Assembly: GCA_022843625.1 (NCBI GenBank)
Contig: JALHNH010000044.1
Coordinates: 1 to 55,051, forward strand
Source of the DNA: Bryobacter sp.
GTDB lineage: Bacteria > Acidobacteriota > Terriglobia > Bryobacterales > Bryobacteraceae
Reading direction: 5' to 3'
Length of the DNA stretch: 55,051 nucleotides
The notes below the pieces were generated by a model. The model had not been told where the DNA came from. It saw only the letters and a program-made list of their open reading frames with translations, and made no database searches. The stretch's first letter is position 1; each line of letters starts with the position of its first letter. Below, one piece after another: positions 16,943 through 25,998 of the stretch. The translations under genes and the position numbers were made by a program.

Positions 16943-17388
16943 CCCTCCTGCTGCTCCTCCTCCTGGCCCAACAACCGCATCAGCTCTGCCAGCAGTGCCA
17001 CACAGAGCCAGCCTCTGACGTCCAGTCCCATCCCCACTTCGCAAAAGGCGTCTCCTGCGACGCCTGCCACGGCAATAGCGAGAAACATCGCGAGGCCTCA
17101 GGCCACGCCGCCCCAGACCGCATTGCCACCCGAGAGCAGATCCCGCCCCTCTGCGGCACCTGCCATCCCAACCAGCTCAAAACCTACCAGGCCACTCGCC
17201 ACTGGGCCGTCCTCAAAGCAGGCGAGAAGTCCGCCCAATGTGCCACCTGCCATGGCAACCACTCTTTGAAGTCGGCCAAAGCCACACAAGTCACTTGCGA
17301 GCGCTGCCATGCAACCCGCCCCGCCGCCTGCGCAGCCAAGCCCCAGTGCACCTCCTGCCACCAGCCCCACGGCCTGCTGAAGCATTGA
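16939..17388 (+). CDS. Exported hexaheme c-type cytochrome
   Basis: A 149-residue protein with six CxxCH heme sites, starting at Cys17, 40, 72, 101, 120 and 137. Many further His residues can serve as distal ligands, as in c3/c554-like multiheme cytochromes. A very short leucine-rich leader (residues 1-10) precedes the first site; it lacks the usual basic residues, so export is inferred mainly from the heme sites, which need periplasmic attachment. The ATG lies in an ATGA overlap with the FMN dehydrogenase gene, which strongly suggests that the two form an electron-transfer pair. It belongs to no narrower family that I can name. Confidence 0.88.
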   Translation: MTLLLLLLLAQQPHQLCQQCHTEPASDVQSHPHFAKGVSCDACHGNSEKHREASGHAAPDRIATREQIPPLCGTCHPNQLKTYQATRHWAVLKAGEKSAQCATCHGNHSLKSAKATQVTCERCHATRPAACAAKPQCTSCHQPHGLLKH

Positions 17389-17513
17389 GTCACCTCACCC
17401 TGAGATTGGGTTATGACACCCAACTCCAGGCTCCCCGCATTCCAGCACCTCCATAAACAGCCCTCTTGAAGTGGGCATTCAATTGCAACCTTACACACGT
17501 AAGGACAACCGTC

Positions 17514-20504
17514 ATGCTACAGATTAGCCGTCGACCGTCCCCGCTCGCCTGCCGTTTAGGCATCCTGCTCTTATCCGCCTCCCTCCCGATTCTTGCCCAA
17601 GCTCCAGCTATAGCTCCAAATGGCATCCTCAATGCCGCCGACTATTCCCGGGACCTTGCCCCCGGCACCATGGTCGCCCTCTTCGGGACAAACCTCGCGC
17701 CAAGAGCTACAGCCGCATCCGCCGTGCCGCTGCCCAAGACTCTCGAGGGAGTGAGTGTCGAGCTACAACAACCGGGAGGCACCTTCACTGCCGTACCTCT
17801 CTACTTCGTCTCCCCAGGGCAAATCAACATTCAGCTCCCCTTCTTCACGGCAACCACAGCTCAAGTCCGTGTCCGCAGTGCTGTCGCCACTAGTGCTGCC
17901 GCCGCCATTAACCTTGTTCCGAGGGCACCCCGAATCTTCACTCGCACCATGGACGGCAAAGGCGAACCGATCCTCTTTCATGCCAAAGATTTCTCATGGG
18001 TCAGCACCTCTGCGCCGGCTTTTCCCGGTGAGTATCTTTCACTCCTTCTCACGGGTCTGGGTGCCGTTACTCCGGCAAAAGAGGCCGGCGCTCCAGGCGG
18101 TGACAACGGCATCAATGGCCCGCTGAATCTCGTTGCCGACCCCGTCTTTATAAGCATTGGCGGCCTCGAAGTAGCTGCGATTTTTGCCGGTCTCATGCCC
18201 GGCTTCCCCGGTGTTTACCAGGTCAACTTCCAGGTACCCGAAGCAACCCCAGCAGGGCTGCAGACCCTCCAGCTTCGCACCGGCACTGCCCGCTCGCAGG
18301 CAAGCGTCGCGACGCCCTGCGCCCGCTATGCCCCCGGCGCTGTCATCTCGGTCGTTTCTCCATCCGGAGCCACCATCACAACCACCGGAGCCTCGATCAA
18401 CCTGCCCGCCGGGCTTTTCACAGAGCCAACGACAGTAGCAGTTTCACGGTCAACGAGCACTGCCACCCCGGTTGAAACCTGGCGCGCCAGCGATGTCTAC
18501 ACCGTCACTGGCTTGCCAGCCACCATCAATGTCCCCGTTACTGTCAAGATCGATCTCACCCGCACCCCCGGCTCTGCTGCAAGCCTTGTAGCGATGTCAT
18601 CGGGCCGCGGTGTTCGAGGTTCCGGCCTCGAATTTCTTGAAGCCGAAGTCACCAATAACCAGGCAACCATTGTGCTGCCCGCAACTCCAGCAGGTGGAGC
18701 CAATGGCCTGTCCGCAACTGTCCAACCCGGAGCCGAGTCGGGTGCAGAGATCTCCCTTTACGTCATGACCTTCTACCGCAGCGTTTCGATCGGTAGCTTC
18801 CTGCTCTTCTTCCCCTCCGATACCGTCTCTGAAGCAGACGTCAACTCCATAGCGGCTGTCCTCGAGCAGGCAAAGTCGAAACTCGTCACCCTAGGCCTCA
18901 GTTGGGACCGCCGTACGCGCTGGCCCCTGCGCGTCGTAATCTACCCCTTTGCCAGTGGTGACTCAGACAAATGGGGCATGGCTGAACCATCGATCCTTGG
19001 CCTCAACTATCACTCCATTTCCATCAATGCGAGCAAGCTCAGCGCTGGCGTGAGTGACGACCTCAAAGCTACCGTCAGCCACGAACTCTTCCACATCCTG
19101 CAGAACCTCTACGACCCACGCGACGCCTTCCGAATCGCCAAAGTCCCCGGCTCCTGGCTCTGGTTCCAGGAAGCAGCCTCCACCTGGTTTGAGTCCGTCG
19201 CAGCAGGCGATCCCAACCAGGTCCCGGCCATTGTCCGCCAGGACAACTACGCCTTCCTCTCACGCCACGGCCTCGAGTATCAACCGGGTGACCCGACCGC
19301 TGTTCAGAACCACGGCTACGGCGCAGCCATGTTCCTCCACTACCTTGCCGCTAAAGCCGGTGGAAACGCAGTCGTAGGCAGCATCCTCAAAGAAGGCTTG
19401 CTCCGCGCTCCTGGCCTCTTGGCCAACTCCGCACGCTGGCCAGTCGAAGGGGCCGCCTCTGTGTTGTTAGGTATGCTCTCGGAGCATTGGCGTAACTTTG
19501 TCATCGCCTACGCCGAAGGCTCTCTTTACGGCGGCAGCTTCCCGGATCACTCGGCTGTTCTCAGCCAATTGCAGGATCGCCACGTGTTCACTACGGAAAC
19601 GACTGAAGGCAAAACCTTTAGCTGGAATGCCCCGGCGCTCTCTGCTGCCGTCTATACGGCCCGCATTGAAGCATGGCCCAAAGATATCAAGCTCTCAATC
19701 TCGCTTGTCGATCCAGGCGGCGAGGCACAGCTTTCTGTCTACCGAGTCCGCAGCGGCGACTGGACACTGATAACCCGCATGCGCGCCGGCGAATTCGACT
19801 TCCCTAAACCAGAAGAACTTGCCGCCAACCGCGACTCCCTGATCCTGGTCGTTGCCAACGCCAACGGCTCCGGCCGCTATACCGGCACAACCAACATTCA
19901 GGTCGGCGTCAACAAGACCATTGACAGTATCCTCCCACTGCTGCGAAACATGAACCGTTTCTCTCATCGTCTTAACGGAATCGTTTCGTATCCAAATCAA
20001 CCCCCCAGTGCCAATCTCCTGGGTCCCTTCTTTGGTCTCCCTGGTGTCACTTGGAGCTCCAACAAGTTCTCCATTGAAGTCGCCGATAGCGCATTGGTGA
20101 ACGCAGGCGATCCGCCCTATCAGGTCACCTTTTCTGGCACCATGACTCCTGACGGTCTCAAAGTTGCCAGCGCCCACTACAAGCGTTACCGGCTGCTGGA
20201 CAAGACCTATACCGACTCTGTTAACCGTGTCTGGCGCAACTATGAGGAAGATGTGAAGGAATGGGATCTCACCCTATTGCCGGTTACCGTACCCGCACGC
20301 GGCTTCAGCGCCACTACCTCCAGCTTCCTCTACACGGTCAAGAGCGCAGCCGCAGCTGCGGTACTCAGCGGCTTTGTCTGCAGGAAGCTTTTTTACAACG
20401 GGCTAGCAAGTGGCTTCTCGGTCGAAAAGTTGACTACGAGCAGTTGTAGCATCAGCTTCCCTCAAGATGACCGCCTGTACATCGAACTGACCTTTTACAA
20501 GTAA
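17514..20504 (+). CDS. Large exported protein: Solibacter-type domain fused to HExxH metallopeptidase domain
   Basis: A 996-residue protein from the ATG at 17514, which has AAGGA upstream and starts a signal peptide ending at ILAQA. Residues about 35-280 repeat the TIGR03437-type pattern (ILNAADYSRDLAPGTMVALFG, cut here by export, and YFVSPGQINIQLP). A middle beta-rich region (about 285-430) follows. Residues about 445-640 contain a zinc site HELFH (523-527) with the third ligand probably Glu553 in WFQEAASTWFE, the gluzincin arrangement. The C-terminal 350 residues are beta-rich and unrecognised. It is probably a secreted or surface peptidase. The nearest upstream gene is 125 nt away; it converges on the SDR gene with 5 nt between stops. 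Confidence 0.8.
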   Translation: MLQISRRPSPLACRLGILLLSASLPILAQAPAIAPNGILNAADYSRDLAPGTMVALFGTNLAPRATAASAVPLPKTLEGVSVELQQPGGTFTAVPLYFVSPGQINIQLPFFTATTAQVRVRSAVATSAAAAINLVPRAPRIFTRTMDGKGEPILFHAKDFSWVSTSAPAFPGEYLSLLLTGLGAVTPAKEAGAPGGDNGINGPLNLVADPVFISIGGLEVAAIFAGLMPGFPGVYQVNFQVPEATPAGLQTLQLRTGTARSQASVATPCARYAPGAVISVVSPSGATITTTGASINLPAGLFTEPTTVAVSRSTSTATPVETWRASDVYTVTGLPATINVPVTVKIDLTRTPGSAASLVAMSSGRGVRGSGLEFLEAEVTNNQATIVLPATPAGGANGLSATVQPGAESGAEISLYVMTFYRSVSIGSFLLFFPSDTVSEADVNSIAAVLEQAKSKLVTLGLSWDRRTRWPLRVVIYPFASGDSDKWGMAEPSILGLNYHSISINASKLSAGVSDDLKATVSHELFHILQNLYDPRDAFRIAKVPGSWLWFQEAASTWFESVAAGDPNQVPAIVRQDNYAFLSRHGLEYQPGDPTAVQNHGYGAAMFLHYLAAKAGGNAVVGSILKEGLLRAPGLLANSARWPVEGAASVLLGMLSEHWRNFVIAYAEGSLYGGSFPDHSAVLSQLQDRHVFTTETTEGKTFSWNAPALSAAVYTARIEAWPKDIKLSISLVDPGGEAQLSVYRVRSGDWTLITRMRAGEFDFPKPEELAANRDSLILVVANANGSGRYTGTTNIQVGVNKTIDSILPLLRNMNRFSHRLNGIVSYPNQPPSANLLGPFFGLPGVTWSSNKFSIEVADSALVNAGDPPYQVTFSGTMTPDGLKVASAHYKRYRLLDKTYTDSVNRVWRNYEEDVKEWDLTLLPVTVPARGFSATTSSFLYTVKSAAAAAVLSGFVCRKLFYNGLASGFSVEKLTTSSCSISFPQDDRLYIELTFYK

Positions 20505-20509
20505 AGGGG

Positions 20510-21274
20510 TTATCGAATCGTCAGCGTCCCGCCATCCACCGGCAGCGCAGTCCCTGTAATGAATGAGGCCTCGTCCGAGCAAAGGAAGAGCGCCGCATAG
20601 GCAATCTCTGAAGGCTCAGCCATCCGCCCGATCGGCTGGGCCTTCGACAGCTTCTCAAACATCTCCGCCTCCCGCCCGGCATAGTTCTTGGCGATAAAGC
20701 CATCGACAAACGGAGTATGCACCCGCCCTGGTAAGATCGCGTTGCAGCGGATCTTCTGCTCAAGAAAATCCTTGGCGACGGAGTAAGTCATCGAGAGCAC
20801 CGCCCCCTTGCTGGTCCCGTAAGCAAAGCGATCCGCAATCGCCATCACTGAAAGGCAGCTGGCCAGATTTACAATCGCTCCGCCCCCGTCGGCCACCATA
20901 AAGCGAAGCGTCGAGCGCAAGCAGTTCGCCGGCCCGAACACATTCACCCGCTGCACCCGCTCAAAGTCTTCCGGGCTCGTCGTCAGAGCATTGCCAACAT
21001 GAGCAATCCCGGCATTGTTGATCAGGATGTCGATTTTCCTGCGCCGTGCGTGGATCTTCGAGATCACTTCGTCCACCATCTTTGCGTCCGCTACGTCGCA
21101 GTACTGCGTAGAAGCCGAATCGCCAATCAATTCAACGGCCTTCTTCATCTCGTCTTCATTACGATCGAGAATCTCAACGCTCGCCCCTTCCTGGGCAAAG
21201 CGCTGGGCGATGGCAAGGCCTATCCCCGAAGCACCCCCGGTTATGATGGCTGTCTTGTTTTGAAGTTGTGGCAT
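20510..21274 (-). CDS. Short-chain dehydrogenase/reductase (SDR)
   Basis: A 254-residue NAD(P)-dependent oxidoreductase of the classical SDR type. Visible: cofactor motif TGGASGIG near the N-terminus, NNAG (LINNAGIAHVG), catalytic Ser in LASCLS, and YxxxK as YGTSK. The C-terminal PVDGGTLT motif is also typical. The ATG at 21274 has GGGGA just upstream; the GTG at 21283 is a weaker choice. Substrate cannot be read; relatives act on sugars, steroids or acyl carriers. It follows tsaE by 13 nt, so it may be the last gene of the long minus-strand run. Confidence 0.9.
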   Translation of the reverse strand: MPQLQNKTAIITGGASGIGLAIAQRFAQEGASVEILDRNEDEMKKAVELIGDSASTQYCDVADAKMVDEVISKIHARRRKIDILINNAGIAHVGNALTTSPEDFERVQRVNVFGPANCLRSTLRFMVADGGGAIVNLASCLSVMAIADRFAYGTSKGAVLSMTYSVAKDFLEQKIRCNAILPGRVHTPFVDGFIAKNYAGREAEMFEKLSKAQPIGRMAEPSEIAYAALFLCSDEASFITGTALPVDGGTLTIR

Positions 21275-21287
21275 GATCCCCACAATT

Positions 21288-21710
21288 CTATCGGTCGAGA
21301 CGGATCCGCCTCAAGTCTTCTCCCAAATACTCAAGCTCAATCCTCGGCGTCTCCTTTGGCCAAAGCCCGGGAAAGCGCTCGCCCCATTCGATCAGCGTCA
21401 AGCCGCGACGGTCCAGATACTCATCCAGCCCAAGCGACAAAACCTCTTCCTCAGTCTCGAGCCGGTAGAGGTCCACATGAAAGACTCGAGGTGGATCGCC
21501 GTATTCATGAATCAGAGGAAAGGTTGGCGAGCTTACGTCTTCTGGCTCTGCCGCCCCTCTGGCCTGCGCAATCCCCTTTACTAGAGTCGTCTTGCCTGCC
21601 CCAAGATTGCCGATTAACAGCACCGCGCCCCGCTCTGGCAGCAGAGCCGAAAGCTGCTTGCCTACCTGAATGGTTTCTTCCGCAGAGCAGGTTTCAAACT
21701 GATAGCTCAC
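21288..21710 (-). CDS. tsaE: tRNA threonylcarbamoyladenosine biosynthesis ATPase TsaE
   Basis: A 140-residue P-loop ATPase needed, with TsaB and TsaD, for the t6A modification at position 37 of tRNAs that read ANN codons. Walker A is GNLGAGKTTL; the family signature SSPTFPLIHEY and the DLYRLE motif are present. The GTG at 21710 with GAGG 6 nt upstream is preferred over a longer frame to 21749. It overlaps nnr by 17 nt. The nnr-tsaE pairing is seen in many bacteria, which supports both calls. Confidence 0.94.
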   Translation of the reverse strand: MSYQFETCSAEETIQVGKQLSALLPERGAVLLIGNLGAGKTTLVKGIAQARGAAEPEDVSSPTFPLIHEYGDPPRVFHVDLYRLETEEEVLSLGLDEYLDRRGLTLIEWGERFPGLWPKETPRIELEYLGEDLRRIRLDR

Positions 21711-23067
21711 CAAGAGCCTCCGCCAAATGATCACAAAGCCGGGACGCAAGGCTGGTCATCTCATCGCTTAACTCTCCAAGCCGCCCATGCAAATAAACCG
21801 CAGCCAGAATCGCCTGCTCGGGATGGGCCGGATACTGACTGAGAAACGCCGCCATCAGCCCCGTCAGGACATCGCCAGAACCCGCCTTGGCCAGCGCCGG
21901 TGAACCCGTAGGATTGATCCAGACCTGCCCACTGGGGAAGGCGATCACCGTCCGCTGCCCCTTAAGCACTACTACTGCATTCGTTAGTTGAGAGAGTCCA
22001 CGGGCATCTTCAATACGATCTCCCAGCTCACGGCCCAGCAGCCGCCGCATCTCGCCGGGGTGGGGTGTGAGCACACGCAAGTGGGGAGTCGATTGGCTCA
22101 ACGGCGCCAGAACGTTCAAGGCATCTGCATCGACAACCATTGGGCCATTATGGTTCGCATAGAGGCTCTCCACCAGTGACTTTTCGTTTTGTCCAAGCCC
22201 CGGCCCGATTGCGACCACCTTGCCTGCAACACCAGGAGGCCAGAGGCCTTTCATCAGGTCAGGCAGGCTAATCGTGAAATCAGGGTCGGGCGAGTAAACG
22301 GTAACCCATCCAGCCCCAGCGCGGATTGCTGCAGCCCCAGCCATCTGCAACGCCCCCGCACCGCCAATCACCGCTACATGCCCAAAGCTTCCCTTATGCG
22401 AATCGAGTGCTCGCTTCGATCCAACCGGCTTCAGGTCTGCCGGAGTGATCAGATTCAGTTCAGCCGTCAGGAACTTTTCGGGAATCCCGATCGGCGCAAT
22501 GACGAGTTTTTTCTGGTCCAGCAGAAGGTGTTCCGGCTTCGGAGCCGCAAAGGTCACAGTGAGGTCAGCTTCAACCCGGTTGGCGCTTGGAATATCCACC
22601 GCTACTCGGCGCGCCACCGGCAGCTCATTGATCACCTCAATCAGTTCCGCAATGGGCGAACGGGGCTCGCCACTCACGCCAGTCCCAAGCAGAGCATCAA
22701 TGGCGAGAGTGGTAGCCGCCAGATCTTGAGGCAACTGCATCGAATAGGGAATCGCGAGAGCCTCAAGCATCGTCAACTGCTTGGCCGCATCAGGCCCGAG
22801 TTCTTCTGGCGCGAAGGCCAGAATCACCTTCATGTTTTTTGGCTGATGATGGATGTGCAGCAGCCGCGCAAGCGCCAGACCATCGCCACCGTTATTGCCC
22901 TTGCCACAGAAGATCGCGATACGCTGCGTCGACAGTGGCATGTAGCGCTGCTCAAGGGCCCTCAGCAACGCGTATGCTGCATTCTCCATCAACACGAGAG
23001 CGGGTATGCCCGCAGCGATTGCTGCGAGATCGGCACTACGCATCTGCTCGTGTGTGAGCACCTTCAT
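21694..23067 (-). CDS. nnr: Bifunctional NAD(P)H-hydrate epimerase / ADP-dependent dehydratase
   Basis: A 457-residue two-domain repair enzyme. Residues about 1-210 are the YjeF_N epimerase, with GKGNNGGDGLALAR, which interconverts R and S forms of hydrated NAD(P)H. Residues about 220-455 are the ribokinase-like dehydratase, with HPGEMRRLLG and GSGDVLTGLMAAFL, which restores NAD(P)H using ADP. The start overlaps the K+ channel gene by 4 nt and the end overlaps tsaE. Both catalytic domains look complete. Confidence 0.94.
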   Translation of the reverse strand: MKVLTHEQMRSADLAAIAAGIPALVLMENAAYALLRALEQRYMPLSTQRIAIFCGKGNNGGDGLALARLLHIHHQPKNMKVILAFAPEELGPDAAKQLTMLEALAIPYSMQLPQDLAATTLAIDALLGTGVSGEPRSPIAELIEVINELPVARRVAVDIPSANRVEADLTVTFAAPKPEHLLLDQKKLVIAPIGIPEKFLTAELNLITPADLKPVGSKRALDSHKGSFGHVAVIGGAGALQMAGAAAIRAGAGWVTVYSPDPDFTISLPDLMKGLWPPGVAGKVVAIGPGLGQNEKSLVESLYANHNGPMVVDADALNVLAPLSQSTPHLRVLTPHPGEMRRLLGRELGDRIEDARGLSQLTNAVVVLKGQRTVIAFPSGQVWINPTGSPALAKAGSGDVLTGLMAAFLSQYPAHPEQAILAAVYLHGRLGELSDEMTSLASRLCDHLAEALGELSV

Positions 23068-24077
23068 GACTTCGAGATCACCAATAGTTTCTCAAGCTGG
23101 TGCAAAGAGCTTGCCTTGCCCATGACGATCAAGTGATCGCCGGTGTTAATTGGCGAGTCCGGATCGGGATTGAAGACCATCTCGCCATCCCCACGCCGAA
23201 TCGCAAGCACGGTGACTCCATACTCTTTGCGCATGCCCTTCAGGTCGCGAACCGCACTCTTTGAAAAACCTGAGCCCGGATCGATCCGGAACTGCTCGAT
23301 GCCAAGATCGACCGATGGGTCGAGCATGGCGTAGTCGAGGAACTGTGTCACGTGGGGCCGGATCAGAGACTGCGCAAGTCTTGAGCCGGTAACACCGTAA
23401 GGCGAAACTACCGAGTCTGCTCCGGCCCGCCGCAGCTTGGCGGCAGACTCTTCCTCATTGGCTCGTGTCGCGACAGTCAACTTGGGGTTGAGCGTTTTGG
23501 CTGACAGGGTCAGAAAAAGATTGTCCGCATCGCTAGCCAATGCCGCGACAAGCCCGCGGGCACGATCAATCCGCACCCCGCGCAAAGTCTCGTCTCTGGT
23601 GGAATCGGCGAGCACGCCGAGCATGCCAGCCTTGATCACCATGTCGATGCGATCTTCGCTGTTGTCGATGACAACGATAGGAACCTTGGCATGCATTAGT
23701 TCATGGGCAGCACCACGGCCCACGCGGCCGAAGCCGCAGATGATGTAGTGATCGTGAAGGGAATCGATCATGCGTTGTCTCCGCTTGCGGTCAAAATAGT
23801 GATCGAGCTGAAGCTCGATGATCGTAGAGGTCATCATCCCCACGCCGAAGAGGATGGCATTCACACCTACGAGTAAAAGAACCATGTTAAAGACACGGCC
23901 CGCCCCAGAGAGTGCCTTTACCTCGTAATAACCAACGGTTGTCAGTGTGATAACCGTCATGTAAAGCGCGTCGAACCAGTGATACCGTTCGACGATGATG
24001 AAGCCCAAAGTGCCAAAGAGGATGAGGGCACCCATCATCGAGAAGAACAGAAGTGCGCGACGGCGAAGAATATTCAT
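23064..24077 (-). CDS. Two-helix potassium channel with RCK (TrkA-N) domain and variant filter
   Basis: A 337-residue protein from the ATG at 24077, 4 nt after the stop of the phosphatase gene. Two membrane helices (about 9-28 and 57-80) flank a pore loop with TLTTVGYYEV, in place of the classical TVGYGD. A Rossmann RCK domain follows with ICGFGRVGRG (about 105-230), then a TrkA-C-like domain to the end (about 255-335). The overall plan is that of MthK. Because the glycine after G-Y is Tyr and the following Asp is Glu, strict K+ selectivity is not assured. It sits between the SpoIIE phosphatase and nnr in one operon. Confidence 0.88.
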   Translation of the reverse strand: MNILRRRALLFFSMMGALILFGTLGFIIVERYHWFDALYMTVITLTTVGYYEVKALSGAGRVFNMVLLLVGVNAILFGVGMMTSTIIELQLDHYFDRKRRQRMIDSLHDHYIICGFGRVGRGAAHELMHAKVPIVVIDNSEDRIDMVIKAGMLGVLADSTRDETLRGVRIDRARGLVAALASDADNLFLTLSAKTLNPKLTVATRANEEESAAKLRRAGADSVVSPYGVTGSRLAQSLIRPHVTQFLDYAMLDPSVDLGIEQFRIDPGSGFSKSAVRDLKGMRKEYGVTVLAIRRGDGEMVFNPDPDSPINTGDHLIVMGKASSLHQLEKLLVISKS

Positions 24078-24081
24078 ACGC

Positions 24082-25998
24082 TTAGGACCGCCGGGCAATC
24101 AACAGCGTCATGTCGTCCTGTAACTCGTCGGATCCAGTCCACTGCTTCACCGCTTCCATGACGGCGTTGATAATGCCTTCATCGCTCAGGTGTGCATTCT
24201 TCTTGACCAACTCAATCAGCCGGTCTTCTCCGTACATTTCGTCATAGTCGTTCTGAGGCTCCGAGATACCGTCGGTGTAGAGGAGAAGAAGGTCTTTGGG
24301 CTCAAGGACGATCGAGCTTTCGCCGTATTGTGCAAAGGGGAAGGCACCGACCACCATACCGTCGACCGCCAGCAAAGAGGCTTCGCCATTGCGAATGAGG
24401 ATGGGGGGTAGATGCCCGGCATTGGTATAGCGCAGGGTTGAGGTTTCTTCGTCAAAGATGCCCAGAAAGAAGGTGGAAAATTTCTCAGGAGCTGTGTTGG
24501 CGTAGAGCTGCTTGTTGAGTTCTGTTACAACTTCAGAAGCGCACAAATGGCCGGTATGATTCTGGATTCGCGACCGGAAGCTGGATTGCACTGTTGCCAT
24601 CAGCAGGGCGGCTGAGATTCCCTTGCCGGCCACGTCGCCCATCGAGAAGCAGATATCTTTGGGTGAGAGGCGGTGGAAGTCGAAGTAATCGCCGGACACC
24701 ATACGCGCGGGCACGTAGTGGGCAGTAATTGCCAACTGGGTTGAGGCCGGGACGGACTTAGGATAGAGCTGCCGCTGGACTTCGCTTGCGATCTCCAGCT
24801 CGGCATTCAGACGTTCGTTCTCCTTAGCAACCTTGAGCAACTGCTCGAGGTTTTCGGTCATGCGATTAAAGGAGTCGCCAAGCTGAGCTAATTGATCTCG
24901 ACCGGTGAGCAGAATGCGATGAGAGAAGTTGCCTTCCATCACTCGGTTGGTCCCTTCGTAGATGTCGTGCACAGTCGCCGTTATGGTACGAGTCAGGGTA
25001 ACGCCAACAATCAGCGCAATGATCTCGAAGACCAGGAAGAGACTGCCTAAGGAGATCAGCAAGAGCAGAATGAAATTCTGGTCCCAGTCTTGTTTGGACG
25101 AAAAGATGATCTTGAGAACGGCAAGGAAGCGCGTCTGAATCATCAGCCACCGCTCCCGTGAAGAAGAGTCTCCATCCCAGGCTGCAACTGTGATTTCCCG
25201 GCCGCCCGTCAACTGGATATCAAATCGATTTATGGGATCGGGAACAGCAAGAGCCCCTTTTTGCTTACGGATCCCTTGCGACTCAAACCTCTGACCCAGC
25301 GACACTGGGCCGAGGCTTGGAATCAGGCTTGAAAGATAAGCCGAAGTAAGCGGAGCCATCGCAGTGACTTCTCCGTCCGCACTGCGGATATGCGCCCAAA
25401 CGTAATATTTGTTGCCCTTGAGCAAGATGCCTGAGTTGTCTGCAAGGCCGTCTGGCGGCTTTTCGAGGGAAGCGTCATTCGGGTAGATAAAGGTTTCGGC
25501 CTGGTCTACACGGATCTCGAAGTTGGGAAAGCGCTCTTCGAAGTAAGCGCCCAGCCGCTCAATGGCGGCAAGACGGCGATCGGGAGGCACACGCAGCACT
25601 GATTCGGCGGCACCTCGAAGGGTTCCGACCTGCCGCTCCAGTTCACTATTTACCAGATAAATCGCCATCTGTCCGGTGACGAAGTAGGTAGTAACTGCTG
25701 CCAGTGTTGCCAACAGAACAATGGGAACCAGGGCAATAAAGACGTAGGCGACAATGAGCCTGTTTCGAAGCCGCCAAATTAGCGTTCGCATGATCAGACG
25801 GCCAAAGCGCCAGATCGCAACAGGCGCGGTAGCGATCGTTGCCATCAATGACAAGGCAAAGGCCAGGTCCCCCAGAGAGAAAGTAACGACGAGAATCAAG
25901 ATGCCGAAAAAGAGGACAAAAAGCCGCTCCCACCAGCCTGTGCGGCTGAGGGCTTCGCTGACGGTCAACTTTCGGGGCGGGGCGATTAAGGGCGTCAC
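24082..25998 (-). CDS. Membrane SpoIIE-type PP2C serine phosphatase with HAMP domain
   Basis: A 638-residue protein. Membrane helices lie near 25-60 and 78-110, then an extracytoplasmic domain (about 115-310), another membrane helix (about 312-335), a HAMP segment with coiled coil to about 405 (RLNAELEIASEVQRQLYPKS, typical of RsbU-like proteins), and a PP2C/SpoIIE phosphatase domain (about 418-637) with GDYFD, GDVAGKG, TNAGHLPP and LYTDG metal-binding motifs. Such enzymes dephosphorylate anti-sigma antagonists in partner switching. No antagonist or anti-sigma kinase gene is next to it, so its partner must be elsewhere. It overlaps the LOG gene by 4 nt. Confidence 0.92.
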   Translation of the reverse strand: MTPLIAPPRKLTVSEALSRTGWWERLFVLFFGILILVVTFSLGDLAFALSLMATIATAPVAIWRFGRLIMRTLIWRLRNRLIVAYVFIALVPIVLLATLAAVTTYFVTGQMAIYLVNSELERQVGTLRGAAESVLRVPPDRRLAAIERLGAYFEERFPNFEIRVDQAETFIYPNDASLEKPPDGLADNSGILLKGNKYYVWAHIRSADGEVTAMAPLTSAYLSSLIPSLGPVSLGQRFESQGIRKQKGALAVPDPINRFDIQLTGGREITVAAWDGDSSSRERWLMIQTRFLAVLKIIFSSKQDWDQNFILLLLISLGSLFLVFEIIALIVGVTLTRTITATVHDIYEGTNRVMEGNFSHRILLTGRDQLAQLGDSFNRMTENLEQLLKVAKENERLNAELEIASEVQRQLYPKSVPASTQLAITAHYVPARMVSGDYFDFHRLSPKDICFSMGDVAGKGISAALLMATVQSSFRSRIQNHTGHLCASEVVTELNKQLYANTAPEKFSTFFLGIFDEETSTLRYTNAGHLPPILIRNGEASLLAVDGMVVGAFPFAQYGESSIVLEPKDLLLLYTDGISEPQNDYDEMYGEDRLIELVKKNAHLSDEGIINAVMEAVKQWTGSDELQDDMTLLIARRS

